64,000 bases of DNA. Origin: Halalkalicoccus jeotgali B3 (GTDB taxonomy: Archaea; Halobacteriota; Halobacteria; Halobacteriales; Halalkalicoccaceae). The stretch spans positions 992,001-1,056,000 of the forward strand of contig NC_014297.1 in the NCBI RefSeq assembly GCF_000196895.1, given 5' to 3'. How positions within the stretch are numbered: position 1 is the first letter of the stretch; every line of letters starts with the position of its first letter. The translations under genes and the position numbers were made by a program. This document shows, one piece after another, positions 1 through 6,756 of the stretch. The notes under the pieces are model-generated. The model made no database searches, was not told the origin of the DNA, and saw only the letters and a list, made by a program, of their open reading frames with translations.

Positions 1-697
1 ATTTCGGGAGGACCTTCTCCATCTCTTCCACGTAGCTCATCGAGAGGATCGTGTCCGTCTCGCCGTGCTCGTGAACCTCCTGTTTGGTTTCGTCGGGGTC
101 GACAAGCGTGTCGTCCGTGTCGCCCTCGGCGCTGAAGAACAGCCCCCAGTTGCGATGCTCGGACTCGCCATCGTAGAACCCAACCGAGATCTGATCGGAC
201 GTCAACCCACAGGCCTTGATCGCCCGCCGGAGCGACCCCACCTCGAGGTCGACACGCGTCGGCAGGTCGAGTTCTGGGAAGTCCGGCTCCTGTCGAATCG
301 TATCGGGGTCGATCAGCGCGATCGACTGGTTGATCTCGCCCGCGCGCAGGTGGAGCATCCGCGTCTCGTCATCGAACCCGATCGAGACGAGCTCGTCGTT
401 GCTGACGAGTCCGATCACGTCCTGGAGGCGATCGATAGCTAATCCGACGACGAGCGTGCCGTTGCCATCCGCACCGGCTCGGTGGCTCTCGAACGCCTGC
501 TTGTCGAGGGCCGTCTCGGTCATCCCGACGTTCGCCGGATCGACAACGCGCGTGTGATAGCCATCGGGCGTAATGTGCAATTTAAACTCGTCGACGTACA
601 TCCCGACGTGGTCCAACCACATGTCGAGCGTCCCTGCCCGGATGATCGACTCGAAGGCCAGGTCCTCGCCGGCCTGCTCGAAGGTCGAGCGGGCCAT
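1..697 (-). CDS. pcn: DNA polymerase sliding clamp (PCNA), 3' end beyond window
   Basis: Sliding clamp that encircles DNA and tethers the replicative polymerase and other repair or replication enzymes. The reading frame is open from an ATG at 695-697 to the window edge, giving 232 residues; archaeal PCNA is about 245-250, so only the C-terminal tip is missing. Visible family motifs are VVDPANVGM (inner DNA-binding face region), LALIDPD-like SIALIDPDTIRQEPDFPELDLP (interdomain region, split here as IDPDTIRQEP and FPELDLP), and AEGDTDD near the second domain. It is less acidic at the N-terminus and diverges from host-type PCNA, which fits a virus- or plasmid-encoded copy. The start overlaps the stop of the upstream PadR gene (ATGA), so the two are translationally coupled. 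Identity is confident; whether it replaces or supplements the host clamp is inference. Confidence 0.9.
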   Translation of the reverse strand, partial: MARSTFEQAGEDLAFESIIRAGTLDMWLDHVGMYVDEFKLHITPDGYHTRVVDPANVGMTETALDKQAFESHRAGADGNGTLVVGLAIDRLQDVIGLVSNDELVSIGFDDETRMLHLRAGEINQSIALIDPDTIRQEPDFPELDLPTRVDLEVGSLRRAIKACGLTSDQISVGFYDGESEHRNWGLFFSAEGDTDDTLVDPDETKQEVHEHGETDTILSMSYVEEMEKVLPK

Positions 698-1014
698 CAG
701 TTCGCACCCCCGGCCATCTCGACCCCAGCTGCAGCACTGAGATACCGCTTCCCGTTCGATCGGAGGAGATCGCGACCGCGCTCGGTGACACGGTACTCGT
801 TCGTCCGCCGATCGCGCGAGGACTTCTCGACTAACCCCTCCTCGACAAGCGTGTCGAGATTCGGGTAGAGACGACCGTGGTTGATCTCAGTCTCGTAGTG
901 CTCCTCGACTCTCGATTTGATCCCGAGCCCGTGCGACGCCCCGAGTTCTGCGGTCGTCATGAGGACGTCGCGCTGGAACGCAGTGAGGCCCGCGAGGGTA
1001 GCGATGTCGCTCAT
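697..1014 (-). CDS. PadR-family winged-helix transcriptional regulator
   Basis: 105-residue DNA-binding regulator. The core has the PadR winged-helix layout: an N-terminal helix (LTAFQRDVLMT), the recognition region with GLGIKSRVEEHYETEINHG, the hallmark GRLYPNLDTLVEEGLVEKS motif of PadR proteins, and a wing with RTNEYRVTERGRDLL. It lacks the C-terminal dimerisation helices of long PadR proteins, as is common in haloarchaeal versions. It lies in a three-gene overlapping unit (winged helix, PadR, PCNA) with 4-base overlaps on both sides, suggesting it controls this replication unit, possibly its own promoter. Ligand unknown. Confidence 0.88.
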   Translation of the reverse strand: MSDIATLAGLTAFQRDVLMTTAELGASHGLGIKSRVEEHYETEINHGRLYPNLDTLVEEGLVEKSSRDRRTNEYRVTERGRDLLRSNGKRYLSAAAGVEMAGGAN

Positions 1015-1364
1015 TCAGCGAACCCCCGGATCGCGACCTCGGTCAGATCATGCAACGACTCGAGGAGGGCCTCCCCCTCGTCTGTGAGACGCCAGTCGTG
1101 AGAGACGCCATCCGCGAACTCGCTTTTCGAGACGAGCCCGCACTCGACGAGCTGGTTGATCGAGCGGTTGACGTTCCGCCGATTCATTCGCTGATCAGTG
1201 ATCTGTTCGATCTGATCGGAGATATCGACCCCTCGGATAGTCGACTTGCCCTGCTTATCGAGCATCTTGATCGCAATGAGCCCCAAAATCGCCCTTGAGT
1301 GGCCAACTTCTTCGATGCTGGAGAGTATCTCGCCGTCCAATCTATCAGTGCCTACCGTTGACAT
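1011..1364 (-). CDS. Winged-helix DNA-binding protein
   Basis: 117 residues from the ATG at 1362-1364. The C-terminal half reads as a winged helix: IEQITDQRMNRRNVNRSINQL (split: RRNVNRSINQL is the recognition-helix part) followed by LVSKSEFADG and the wing HDWRLTDEGEALL. It is the first gene of the leftward unit with PadR and PCNA, with a 4-base overlap to PadR. An in-frame ATG at 1398-1400 would add 12 residues and is a real alternative; the frame stays open farther upstream to 1763, but that part is AT-rich, Asn/Tyr/Ser-rich and looks like promoter DNA rather than protein. Function as a transcription regulator is inferred from the fold only. Confidence 0.72.
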   Translation of the reverse strand: MSTVGTDRLDGEILSSIEEVGHSRAILGLIAIKMLDKQGKSTIRGVDISDQIEQITDQRMNRRNVNRSINQLVECGLVSKSEFADGVSHDWRLTDEGEALLESLHDLTEVAIRGFAE

Positions 1365-1982
1365 TTGTGTAAATTTTGTCTGATTGTCACTGAGCCGCAT
1401 GAGTGCGGCCTGTTCGATTGCTCGAAGCCCCTGCTGGTCCGCATACGAGTAATTATTTAGTGGCGTATAATAGTAGTTTTCTGACGAGAATGACTGACAG
1501 ATATTACGGACGGAAACCGTACATTGTTCCGTGATATATCTCGTGAAAAGTCTATTTCTCCACAAACGACTGTTTGACCAAAGGTAACGTTGTGCTCCCA
1601 ATCCGGGGCGAGATATCCTACTAATAGCCGCGCACTTTCGTATCTGAAACAAACGTCTGACGCTACGCTCAGTAGATACTGTCAACTGATCGGTGTTAAT
1701 TACGGTACGATTCGAGTCGGACAATCCCGTAGTGTTATTACGGGGTCGGTCGTGGTGTGACATGCGAAGCTCCTCGCGTCTCGGTTCCCCCGGTCGCTTC
1801 GACCGCGGGCAGGAACTGAGGCACGCGGGGATCCCAACCTCCTACAGATGAAATCCGATAGCGGTGCGTCTCAGTTCCTAATATCACCTATAGCTCTAGC
1901 GTATTCAACCTTGTGGAACGGACGTCGTGGCACGTACAACGTGGGAAAACCCTATTGGCACTCGACCCGTGGATACTATGTA
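1365..1982. promoter_or_regulatory. Divergent intergenic region, AT-rich, promoters both ways
   Basis: About 600 bases without a convincing gene. The stretch around 1450-1475 is distinctly AT-rich (attatttagt, tataatagta) and, read leftward, offers TATA-like elements about 50-90 bases before the 1364/1400 starts. Around 1791-1805 there is a small hairpin, CGGTCG-CTT-CGACCG. Nothing else recognisable; the in-frame extension of the leftward winged-helix gene covers part of it but does not look coding. Confidence 0.5.
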
Positions 1983-2231
1983 ATGGCGTCTGTATCATCG
2001 GCCATGTCTGGCCGCGACCGAGACGACGGCGGTCGGTTCACAGCGGCGATGAGCCTCGACGATGTCTACGAGTACGTTCGCGAGCAAGGCAACGTGACGA
2101 CGACGGAGGTTGCCGAACACTGGGGTGTGAGCAGCGAGACTGCTAGGCGAAAACTTCGCGAGCTCGAAGAGGAGGATCGCGTTATCGCACGCGATGTTGG
2201 CTCGGCGCTGCTGTGGATGGCTGACGAATAA
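1983..2231 (+). CDS. Small winged-helix regulator
   Basis: 82-residue protein. Residues from about 22 onward form a compact helix-turn-helix: VYEYVREQGNVTTTEVAEHWG, then VSSETARRKLRELEEEDRV and a short wing DVGSALLW. The start at 1983 was chosen because the open frame upstream (to 1848) has no protein-like character; an internal ATG at 2004 is also possible. No Shine-Dalgarno is visible, consistent with a leaderless haloarchaeal mRNA. It is transcribed away from the PadR-PCNA unit, so it may repress the shared intergenic promoter; that is inference. Confidence 0.7.
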   Translation: MASVSSAMSGRDRDDGGRFTAAMSLDDVYEYVREQGNVTTTEVAEHWGVSSETARRKLRELEEEDRVIARDVGSALLWMADE

Positions 2232-2238
2232 GCGACCG

Positions 2239-2604
2239 CTACGCTATCGTATAGTAGCTGGCGTCTTCCTCTGACGGATTATCGTCCTCACCTGATGGTA
2301 TGACTCGACACTCTACATCACCGCTCGCCATCAGATCATCGAGATGGATATTGTACTCTCTTTGTAACATCATCATCCTGTCCCACTCGTCGGATTCGTG
2401 AATCTCGACGAGTTTGTCGGTCTGCCCTGGCTTTTGCAATTCTTCGATCACTTCACCCCAGCGGGTATCCTCGATCGCATCGCACAGTTCTGGCGTTGTA
2501 AATGCTTTATCCGGGTTGGATTCGAGGAACTCAAGAATTCCCGTTTTGTCTGAAATCCCCACGTCAGCTTCTTTCCAGGTGTCGCTTTCTGTCGAAATTG
2601 GCAT
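2239..2604 (-). CDS. Hypothetical acidic protein with helix-turn-helix-like segment
   Basis: 121 residues, not recognised. Residues about 18-55 (KTGILEFLESNPDKAFTTPE, LCDAIEDTRWGEVIEELQK) resemble the first two helices and recognition helix of a winged-helix domain; the C-terminus is a disordered acidic tail (SGEDDNPSEEDAS). It faces the rightward gene at 1983 tail to tail with 7 bases between stops. Possible small regulator or antirepressor-type protein; no function assigned. Confidence 0.6.
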   Translation of the reverse strand: MPISTESDTWKEADVGISDKTGILEFLESNPDKAFTTPELCDAIEDTRWGEVIEELQKPGQTDKLVEIHESDEWDRMMMLQREYNIHLDDLMASGDVECRVIPSGEDDNPSEEDASYYTIA

Positions 2605-2667
2605 AGCTATTCTGGAAGCTATCGGCGCATAATACCTTGGTTACCTCACCAAACCTAGTCTACCGAG

Positions 2668-2856
2668 TTACGCCTGCGCCCGCTCGACAGTACCCTCGAG
2701 GTGCTCCTCGCAGGCGAACTCCGAGAGGACGTCGCCGGTCAGGACGTAGTACTCACCGTCGCGATCGCAGTCCGAGTCCTGGCAGCGCCGAGGCGCGTTG
2801 GTCTCACCGAGCCGGAGGACGAGATCGACGCCAGGACGGGAGAGGCGTTCAGTCAT
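2668..2856 (-). CDS. Small zinc-finger-like protein
   Basis: 62 residues from the ATG at 2854-2856, which overlaps the stop of the upstream gene (ATGA). It has a C-x4-C pair (RRCQDSDCDRDGEYYVL) and a later CEEH (FACEEHLEG), the four ligands expected for a treble-clef or ribbon zinc site, a pattern frequent in small haloarchaeal virus proteins. A longer in-frame start exists but would run far into the upstream gene. Role unknown. Confidence 0.62.
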   Translation of the reverse strand: MTERLSRPGVDLVLRLGETNAPRRCQDSDCDRDGEYYVLTGDVLSEFACEEHLEGTVERAQA

Positions 2857-3206
2857 ACGACCCACCATTCGGCATCCGGGTGTTGTTGTGCCCACGCGAG
2901 CAGGATTGAAAGGGCGTGCCCGGCGTTTCCTGCCGTCGCCTCCCAGTAGTCATCGCTCTGTTCAGTTCCTAGTACATCCACGGCCTCGCGGAGACGCGCT
3001 TCGGTATCTCCAGCACGCTTGTCGTTGAGCCACCGAAGCCCCTCTTCTTCGTCGAGTGCTTCCTCGAAGAACTCGGAATAGTTGAATGTCACACTCATTT
3101 TGGCCTTAGTGACTCCACTGAGCGCGTATGATCCTCCCTCGGTGTGCCGGGGGGCCCCAACAGCTTCCTCGCCGTCTCTGAGTTCAACACTATATCCCAT
3201 TTCCAT
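2853..3206 (-). CDS. Conserved halovirus-type hypothetical protein
   Basis: 117 residues. The sequence contains SVELRDGEEA, RHTEGGSYAL, VTFNYSEFFEEALDEEEGLRWL, AGDTEARLREAV and a C-terminal TAGNAGHALSILLAWAQQHP block; from memory this pattern (an NYS-FF motif, then AGDT and GNAG...LLAWA..HP) recurs as a small protein of haloarchaeal proviruses, function unknown. The ATG at 3204-3206 is preferred to an internal ATG at 3098 because residues before 3098 belong to the recurring pattern. It overlaps the upstream regulator by 17 bases and the downstream zinc protein by 4, so the three are one transcript. Confidence 0.75.
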   Translation of the reverse strand: MEMGYSVELRDGEEAVGAPRHTEGGSYALSGVTKAKMSVTFNYSEFFEEALDEEEGLRWLNDKRAGDTEARLREAVDVLGTEQSDDYWEATAGNAGHALSILLAWAQQHPDAEWWVV

Positions 3207-3429
3207 CTCCGACTCTTGGATCGTCTACGAGTTCGTACAGTCCAGTCGGCTCGTGGACGTACTGTACACAATCTCCCGACAGGAGTGACCGTAACTGATT
3301 CTGGACAGTGTTTCTGGACAGGCCAGTCTGCTCTTGGAGGTAACCTGGCGTTGCTCGACCCTCCTGGAGCACATCAAGAATGGCTTCTGTGGAGGGTGTG
3401 ATCTTGATCGCCATCGTTGCGTTGGGCAT
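3190..3429 (-). CDS. Winged-helix regulator, paralogue of the 61.7-kb regulator
   Basis: 79 residues from the ATG at 3427-3429 (an ATG at 3414 is an alternative). Motifs: LDVLQEGRATPGYLQEQTGLSRNTV (helix-turn-helix, read in two parts GRATPGYLQEQTG and LSRNTVQNQL), a wing with VQYVHEPTGLYEL, and DDPR at the end. The same sequence skeleton, GYL..-TG.SR....L..L....VH..T..YEL..DPR, is found in the rightward regulator at 61733, so they are paralogues within one element. It is divergently placed from the rightward small-gene cassette and next to a structured leader, suggesting it controls one or both units. Confidence 0.8.
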   Translation of the reverse strand: MPNATMAIKITPSTEAILDVLQEGRATPGYLQEQTGLSRNTVQNQLRSLLSGDCVQYVHEPTGLYELVDDPRVGDGNGI

Positions 3430-3546
3430 AATTGTCCTCACATGTTGTTTGTTCCGGTTGTACATATTTCTTTGGTCTATCTGACCACACACTCTTACAT
3501 TACAGGTAGTAGCATTTATGATGCTGGCCCCTATACTATAGCATAA
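3430..3546. promoter_or_regulatory. Divergent promoter region of the 3.4-kb regulator and small-gene cassette
   Basis: AT-rich stretch between two divergent genes. For the rightward cassette, TATA-like sequences are catttatgat (about 3511-3520) and ctatactata (about 3531-3540); the first would place transcription start near 3540, just before a structured leader. Leftward, tacatatttc (about 3461-3470) lies some 35 bases before the regulator start. An interrupted repeat AGCAT-TTATG-ATGCT lies at about 3508-3522. Positions are by eye. Confidence 0.5.
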
Positions 3547-3600
3547 GCGCGGGATGCCCGGCAGAAGTCCGGGCCGGTGCTTGTGACACCGACCCCGTGC
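3547..3600 (+). ncRNA. Putative three-way-junction structured leader RNA
   Basis: 54 bases that can fold into a compact three-way junction. Outer stem of 7 pairs: GCGCGGG (3547-3553) with CCCGTGC (3594-3600), including one G-U. Inside it sit two adjacent hairpins: GCCCGG-cagaagt-CCGGGC (3556-3574) and CGGTG-cttgtga-CACCG (3575-3591), both with 7-base loops and no bases between them; two-base linkers join them to the outer stem. It ends 19 bases before the ATG of the first cassette gene (7 bases before the GTG alternative). The 7-bp closing stem and 5-bp/7-base 3' arm recall a reduced tRNA, but the TpsiC consensus is absent. Could be a regulatory leader, a stable small RNA, or a DNA cruciform operator. 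Confidence 0.5.
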
Positions 3601-3619
3601 TGGAGATGTGACCCAGCAA

Positions 3620-4114
3620 ATGAGTCAGACTCAATCAGCGACCATGAATCGAACGGTCCGAACGGACACCACGTCGGTGCGCTACGGCTTCCGGAGCGAT
3701 CCCGAGCCACTCCCCGAATCGTGGGCTGACTTCGGTGGTCGTGCCCCATGCGGGACTGAGCCGGCGTACGAGGACTCGGAGGCGCAGCTGTACTACGCGG
3801 TCGAAGTGGCGGTACAGGACCGCCAGATTATCGACTACTCCGAGGGGATCGGAGAGAACGCCAACGTCCGAGAGGAGATGGCCGTGATCGTACGCTACAC
3901 TCGCGGAGATGGTGAGGACGCGATCTTCCGCGAGTTCGCGGGTGTCGAGCGAGACGGGGCGGTCGTCCCGCGGATCGTCGCCGAGAGCGGGCCCGGGTCG
4001 TGGCCGGCAGTGCTCTCGCTGACGTCCGCAGCAGCGGATAGGTTCACCGACGCACCGGCACTCGGTGAGCGTGATACGGCCGCGATCACGCGCCTGTATG
4101 GTGATTCGCTATGA
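3620..4114 (+). CDS. Hypothetical protein, first gene of small-gene cassette
   Basis: 164 residues from ATG 3620; a GTG at 3608 would add four. Not recognised. The protein has an all-beta/alpha look with SVRYGFRSDPEPLP at the start, AQLYYAVEVAVQDRQIIDYS in the middle and a Gly/Pro-rich hinge, no transmembrane segment. It is the promoter-proximal gene of five tightly coupled rightward genes (3620-5051), the only rightward block in the left 48 kb apart from the recombinase, so it is probably expressed at a different stage from the structural genes. Function unknown. Confidence 0.65.
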   Translation: MSQTQSATMNRTVRTDTTSVRYGFRSDPEPLPESWADFGGRAPCGTEPAYEDSEAQLYYAVEVAVQDRQIIDYSEGIGENANVREEMAVIVRYTRGDGEDAIFREFAGVERDGAVVPRIVAESGPGSWPAVLSLTSAAADRFTDAPALGERDTAAITRLYGDSL

Positions 4115-4239
4115 GTCGCTGGAGCCGAGACACGGAGAGCGTCCGCCTCGAAATGGCAGAAATTCGCGGCGAACACGGCGACGACGCGGACCTTATCGAG
4201 CACCTTGCCCGGCGCTGGGGCATGGAGGGGTCGGCATAA
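4111..4239 (+). CDS. 42-residue hypothetical protein
   Basis: Tiny ORF starting ATG at 4111 within ATGA overlap of the preceding stop and ending TAA at 4237-4239, itself overlapping the next ATG (TAATG). Product reads MSRWSRDTESVRLEMAEIRG then EHGDDADLIEHLARRWGMEG; predicted helical and charged. The double overlap is the main evidence that it is real. No function assigned. Confidence 0.6.
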   Translation: MSRWSRDTESVRLEMAEIRGEHGDDADLIEHLARRWGMEGSA

Positions 4240-4448
4240 TGCCCTTCAACGGCCCCATGCGTGAGTTGCACGGCGACGAGAATCACCGCGAGGAGTCGGT
4301 TTACTGTACGCAGTGTGGGTCGATATTCGTCAGGAACCAGATCGCCCGCTCATGCCCAGCATGCACGCTCGCCGAGCGCCAAGAGAAGATCATCGAACAG
4401 ATCGACCGGCTTGACCGAGATCTCGATACCATCGACGGAGGGGTCTAA
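4239..4448 (+). CDS. Small zinc-ribbon protein with coiled-coil tail
   Basis: 69 residues, starting at an ATG that overlaps the previous stop by one base. A zinc ribbon is evident: VYCTQCGSIFV and ARSCPACTLAE (two CxxC knuckles 15 residues apart), followed by a charged helix (RQEKIIEQIDRLDRDLDTI) likely to form a coiled coil. Typical of small nucleic-acid or protein-binding adaptors in haloarchaeal viruses and plasmids. No specific partner known. Confidence 0.72.
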   Translation: MPFNGPMRELHGDENHREESVYCTQCGSIFVRNQIARSCPACTLAERQEKIIEQIDRLDRDLDTIDGGV

Positions 4449-4449
4449 G

Positions 4450-4734
4450 ATGAGTTCCAATACGGCGGTCGGCCCCGACCGATCCGACCTCGGAACTCTC
4501 GCCGACAAGCTCGCCGAGCGCGAGGACGTACTGGGCGTGCGGATCCACAACGAGCCCGAGCGCAACTGGCGCGACGCGTGGCTCGAGATGGCGATCGAGA
4601 CCGAGAAGGAAGTGATTCCGTCGGCCGTCCACCGGCTGATCGCCGAGGCGGGCTGTGGAATCACGGAAGCCCACCCGCCCCAACTCGGTCAGACGCATCG
4701 CGCCGTCGAGATCAAGGAGGACCCCAGCGCATGA
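4450..4734 (+). CDS. Hypothetical protein of the early cassette
   Basis: 94 residues from ATG 4450, one base after the stop of the zinc-ribbon gene. Sequence includes LGTLADKLAEREDVLGVRI, WRDAWLEMAIETEK and IPSAVHRLIAEAGCGITE. The alternation of helices and a strand (VLGVRIHNEP) suggests a small alpha/beta domain. Start chosen by spacing; the open frame upstream is in another gene. Stop overlaps the next start (ATGA). Not recognised. Confidence 0.65.
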   Translation: MSSNTAVGPDRSDLGTLADKLAEREDVLGVRIHNEPERNWRDAWLEMAIETEKEVIPSAVHRLIAEAGCGITEAHPPQLGQTHRAVEIKEDPSA

Positions 4735-5051
4735 GCATCCAGCAACCCACTGACCCGTACGCAGTCGAAGCAGCGTTCCTCGGCCACGCAGGGACGGTCG
4801 AACCGCCGGGCGAACCCGGTGAGGTGGACACGTCCTGCGACGAGACGGACGACTTCGACGGGTGCTCGATGGAACTCCGGATCGGCGATGTCTACACCGG
4901 TGACTCGCTGGGCGTGTTGACGCCGTCGGAGGTCGCCGTCGAGGCCCACCAAGATCCCGATGGCTGGCTCGTCCTCGCCGAATCCAACGACGATTGTGAC
5001 TGCCGGTGGATCCAGATGGCGAGTGCCGACACCGTCGAGATCGAACAGTAG
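4731..5051 (+). CDS. Hypothetical acidic protein, last of the early cassette
   Basis: 106 residues, coupled to the previous gene by ATGA. Contains SCDETDDFDGCSMELRIGD and WLVLAESNDDCDCRWIQMA; four to five cysteines among acidic residues could bind metal. The C-terminal part looks like a small beta barrel. It ends the coupled cassette; the next gene starts 130 bases later. Function unknown. Confidence 0.65.
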   Translation: MSIQQPTDPYAVEAAFLGHAGTVEPPGEPGEVDTSCDETDDFDGCSMELRIGDVYTGDSLGVLTPSEVAVEAHQDPDGWLVLAESNDDCDCRWIQMASADTVEIEQ

Positions 5052-5113
5052 CTGATCACCCCGCTGACGTTGCGGTATCTCTCCCCTTACGTGCGACCCG
5101 CCCGCGTGGATTC

Positions 5114-5132
5114 GCCGGGTTCGACTCCCGGC
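5114..5132 (+). other. tRNA T-arm-like hairpin
   Basis: GCCGGGTTCGACTCCCGGC: a 6-bp perfect stem with a 7-base loop TTCGACT that fits the TpsiC consensus TTCRANY exactly. It is followed by CGGGCA as in a tRNA acceptor 3' strand, but no 5' acceptor strand (TGCCCG) is found 60-80 bases upstream, so this is not a whole tRNA. GCCCG at 5100-5104 could pair with CGGGC at 5133-5137. Either a remnant of a tRNA 3' end, as left at attachment sites of tRNA-targeting elements, or a chance hairpin in the leader of the next gene. Confidence 0.35.
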
Positions 5133-5181
5133 CGGGCAATTGCGGTGCAGTACGGTGCGGTCAAAGAGGTCAAACAAAACG

Positions 5182-5739
5182 ATGGCAACAGCAGACAACT
5201 CAACAGAAGCCCGAGAAGCACAGTATCAGAGAATGCACCTCCAAAAGTTCCCCGTTCGTCTCTACTGGAAGATGGGCGACGATGGCGGGGAAGTCCCGGC
5301 GTGCAATATCAAGAACCCTGACGAGAGTGACGCAGCACAGCTCGTCTACGACGCCTACGACGTTGCGTCGTTCGACGAACTCGCCGAAAAGGTGTTCGGA
5401 ACGACTGACCGGATGCCCTTCGGGAGCAGTGAGCAGCGTGTCGGCGTCCTCGTTGACGAGCCCGGTGAGAATGAAGAGTTCTTCACCGATCGGGAGTTGC
5501 TCGGTTTCGCGGACATCCTCGACGAGGAACTCGCCGACGGCTTGATCGAACTCTACGGCGACATTCCGTCGCTGTGTGAGACGGTTCGGGGTGGTCATGC
5601 AGGCGCGATTTGGGAGGATGCCGACATCGAAGGGTTCGAATGGACGGATAAGATTCCAGAAAATCGGGAGATCGAACGGTCGATGAAGCAGGCGAAGGTC
5701 TGGGAGGAGCCCGAGAACGTCACGGCAGACGACTGGTAG
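5182..5739 (+). CDS. Hypothetical protein (185 aa)
   Basis: Soluble acidic protein, not recognised. Motifs: RMHLQKFPVRLYWKMGDDGG, ESDAAQLVYDAYDVASFDEL, FTDRELLGFADILDEELAD and a C-terminal EIERSMKQAKVWEEPENV. The ATG at 5182 is used; an ATG farther upstream would run through the tRNA-like hairpin region and gives non-acidic sequence. It stands alone downstream of the small-gene cassette and ends in a T-rich tract, tail to tail with the leftward late region. Confidence 0.65.
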   Translation: MATADNSTEAREAQYQRMHLQKFPVRLYWKMGDDGGEVPACNIKNPDESDAAQLVYDAYDVASFDELAEKVFGTTDRMPFGSSEQRVGVLVDEPGENEEFFTDRELLGFADILDEELADGLIELYGDIPSLCETVRGGHAGAIWEDADIEGFEWTDKIPENREIERSMKQAKVWEEPENVTADDW

Positions 5740-5824
5740 GCGTACTTTCCTTTTCACGGTCCTCAGAATAGTGTTGCCACTGGCGAGCGTTGCTAACCCG
5801 TCAAAAAGAACGCCCTGCGCCGCT
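5740..5824. terminator. Bidirectional termination region
   Basis: Convergent 85-base gap between the rightward 5182 gene and the end of the leftward late region. Rightward it has a pyrimidine tract ctttccttttc at about 5746-5756; leftward the complement of tcaaaaagaa (about 5799-5808) gives TTCTTTTTGA. Short T-tracts without a required hairpin are the usual archaeal terminator form. Confidence 0.5.
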
Positions 5825-6364
5825 TCAGTCGCCGATCCGCCGCTCTTTGTCGCCGGGATCTTCTTCGCGCTCAGTACCGACACGCAAGCCGAACGAATCC
5901 GCTATCTCTTCGATCCGCTCGGCGATCGGCTCGGGCGCGACGTCGACGACCGTCTCAAGTGGGTCGTACCCATCCAACTCGATGATCCCGTACCACGCCC
6001 ACACGGCGGGGATCCCGACCGTCCAGATCAGGACGATCGCGCTGATGCCCGCGTTCGCATAGACGTGCTCGAGCGCGAGCAAGTGCGAGAGCACCCAGAG
6101 TGTGAAGCCGATCAGTACGGCGATCAGTGCGGCCGGGATCGAAACACCGTCTCGGTCGGGGTGCAAGATCCCGAAGAAGCCACCGAACAGCAGGATGCTC
6201 ACGCCGAGTGCGCCAACGACACGCCGAAGCGAGAACGTCCCATTAAGAAAGCCGATGGCATGACTCGACAGCATCCACGCGACGGCGACGACGATCACCG
6301 CCGTCGTGAGGTTGCGAAACGCTTGCTTCCCCAAATCGGCGGCGACCGTGAGGAGTTTAGCCAT
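5825..6364 (-). CDS. Four-helix membrane protein at end of late region
   Basis: 179 residues from the ATG at 6362-6364, overlapping the preceding gene by 8 bases. Four hydrophobic segments (around AVIVVAVAWML, VVGALGVSILLFGG, ALIAVLIGFTLWVL and ISAIVLIWTVGIPA) and a charged cytoplasmic tail ending EREEDPGDKERRIGD. As the last gene after the tail fibres, with two other small membrane proteins, it occupies the place where tailed viruses keep lysis or exit functions. No family recognised; holin-like role is inference from position. Confidence 0.68.
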   Translation of the reverse strand: MAKLLTVAADLGKQAFRNLTTAVIVVAVAWMLSSHAIGFLNGTFSLRRVVGALGVSILLFGGFFGILHPDRDGVSIPAALIAVLIGFTLWVLSHLLALEHVYANAGISAIVLIWTVGIPAVWAWYGIIELDGYDPLETVVDVAPEPIAERIEEIADSFGLRVGTEREEDPGDKERRIGD

Positions 6365-6614
6365 CGTCACCGTCCCCATCGTTCGAGCCCCCGTCCGAAT
6401 CCTTCGGGGCCTGGATCGACACCAGTCCCTTGAAGAAGTCCCCTCTGAGCGTGGCTTGCTGGCCGAGCAAGAGCAGGAGGATCAGGGCTGCGAGTGGGAC
6501 GAACACCGGTTCGAGCGTGCTTGCGTCCGCGTAGCCGTACGAGTCGCCGGTGTAGATCACGATGACCATGATCACCAGTGCCGACCCCATCATCCGTGCC
6601 AACGTGTTCGTCAT
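6357..6614 (-). CDS. Small two-helix membrane protein, holin-like
   Basis: 85 residues with two transmembrane segments (ALVIMVIVIY near residue 15 and FVPLAALILLLLLG near residue 45) and a short acidic, Asp/Gly-rich tail (DSDGGSNDGDGDDG). Size, two-helix topology and charged tail match the general holin layout, but archaeal virus holins are poorly defined. It overlaps the next gene. A possible own promoter lies about 50 bases upstream. Confidence 0.62.
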   Translation of the reverse strand: MTNTLARMMGSALVIMVIVIYTGDSYGYADASTLEPVFVPLAALILLLLLGQQATLRGDFFKGLVSIQAPKDSDGGSNDGDGDDG

Positions 6615-6663
6615 TTGTTTGCATCAAGATGCCAACTCGGTCCGTGCCTTGCCGCGACCGCGT

Positions 6664-6674
6664 TGTATTTATCA
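6664..6674 (-). promoter_or_regulatory. Possible TATA box upstream of the 6.4-kb membrane genes
   Basis: Read leftward the sequence is atgataaatac, a TATA-like element about 50 bases before the start at 6614, in the only sizeable gap (142 bases) among the membrane genes. A 6-bp hairpin ACGGGG-ctgtct-CCCCGT near 6700-6717 could end upstream transcripts. By eye only. Confidence 0.35.
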
Positions 6675-6756
6675 TGATTGTGTGTGGGTGTGTGCGTCCC
6701 AACGGGGCTGTCTCCCCGTGGGGACAGGCGTCGGGGCAGACTCCCCGGCGCGCTAC

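Noticed and set aside
1401-1763. 5' extension of the winged-helix gene to 250 codons
   Set aside because: AT-rich, Tyr/Asn-rich and containing promoter-like tracts; not protein-like.
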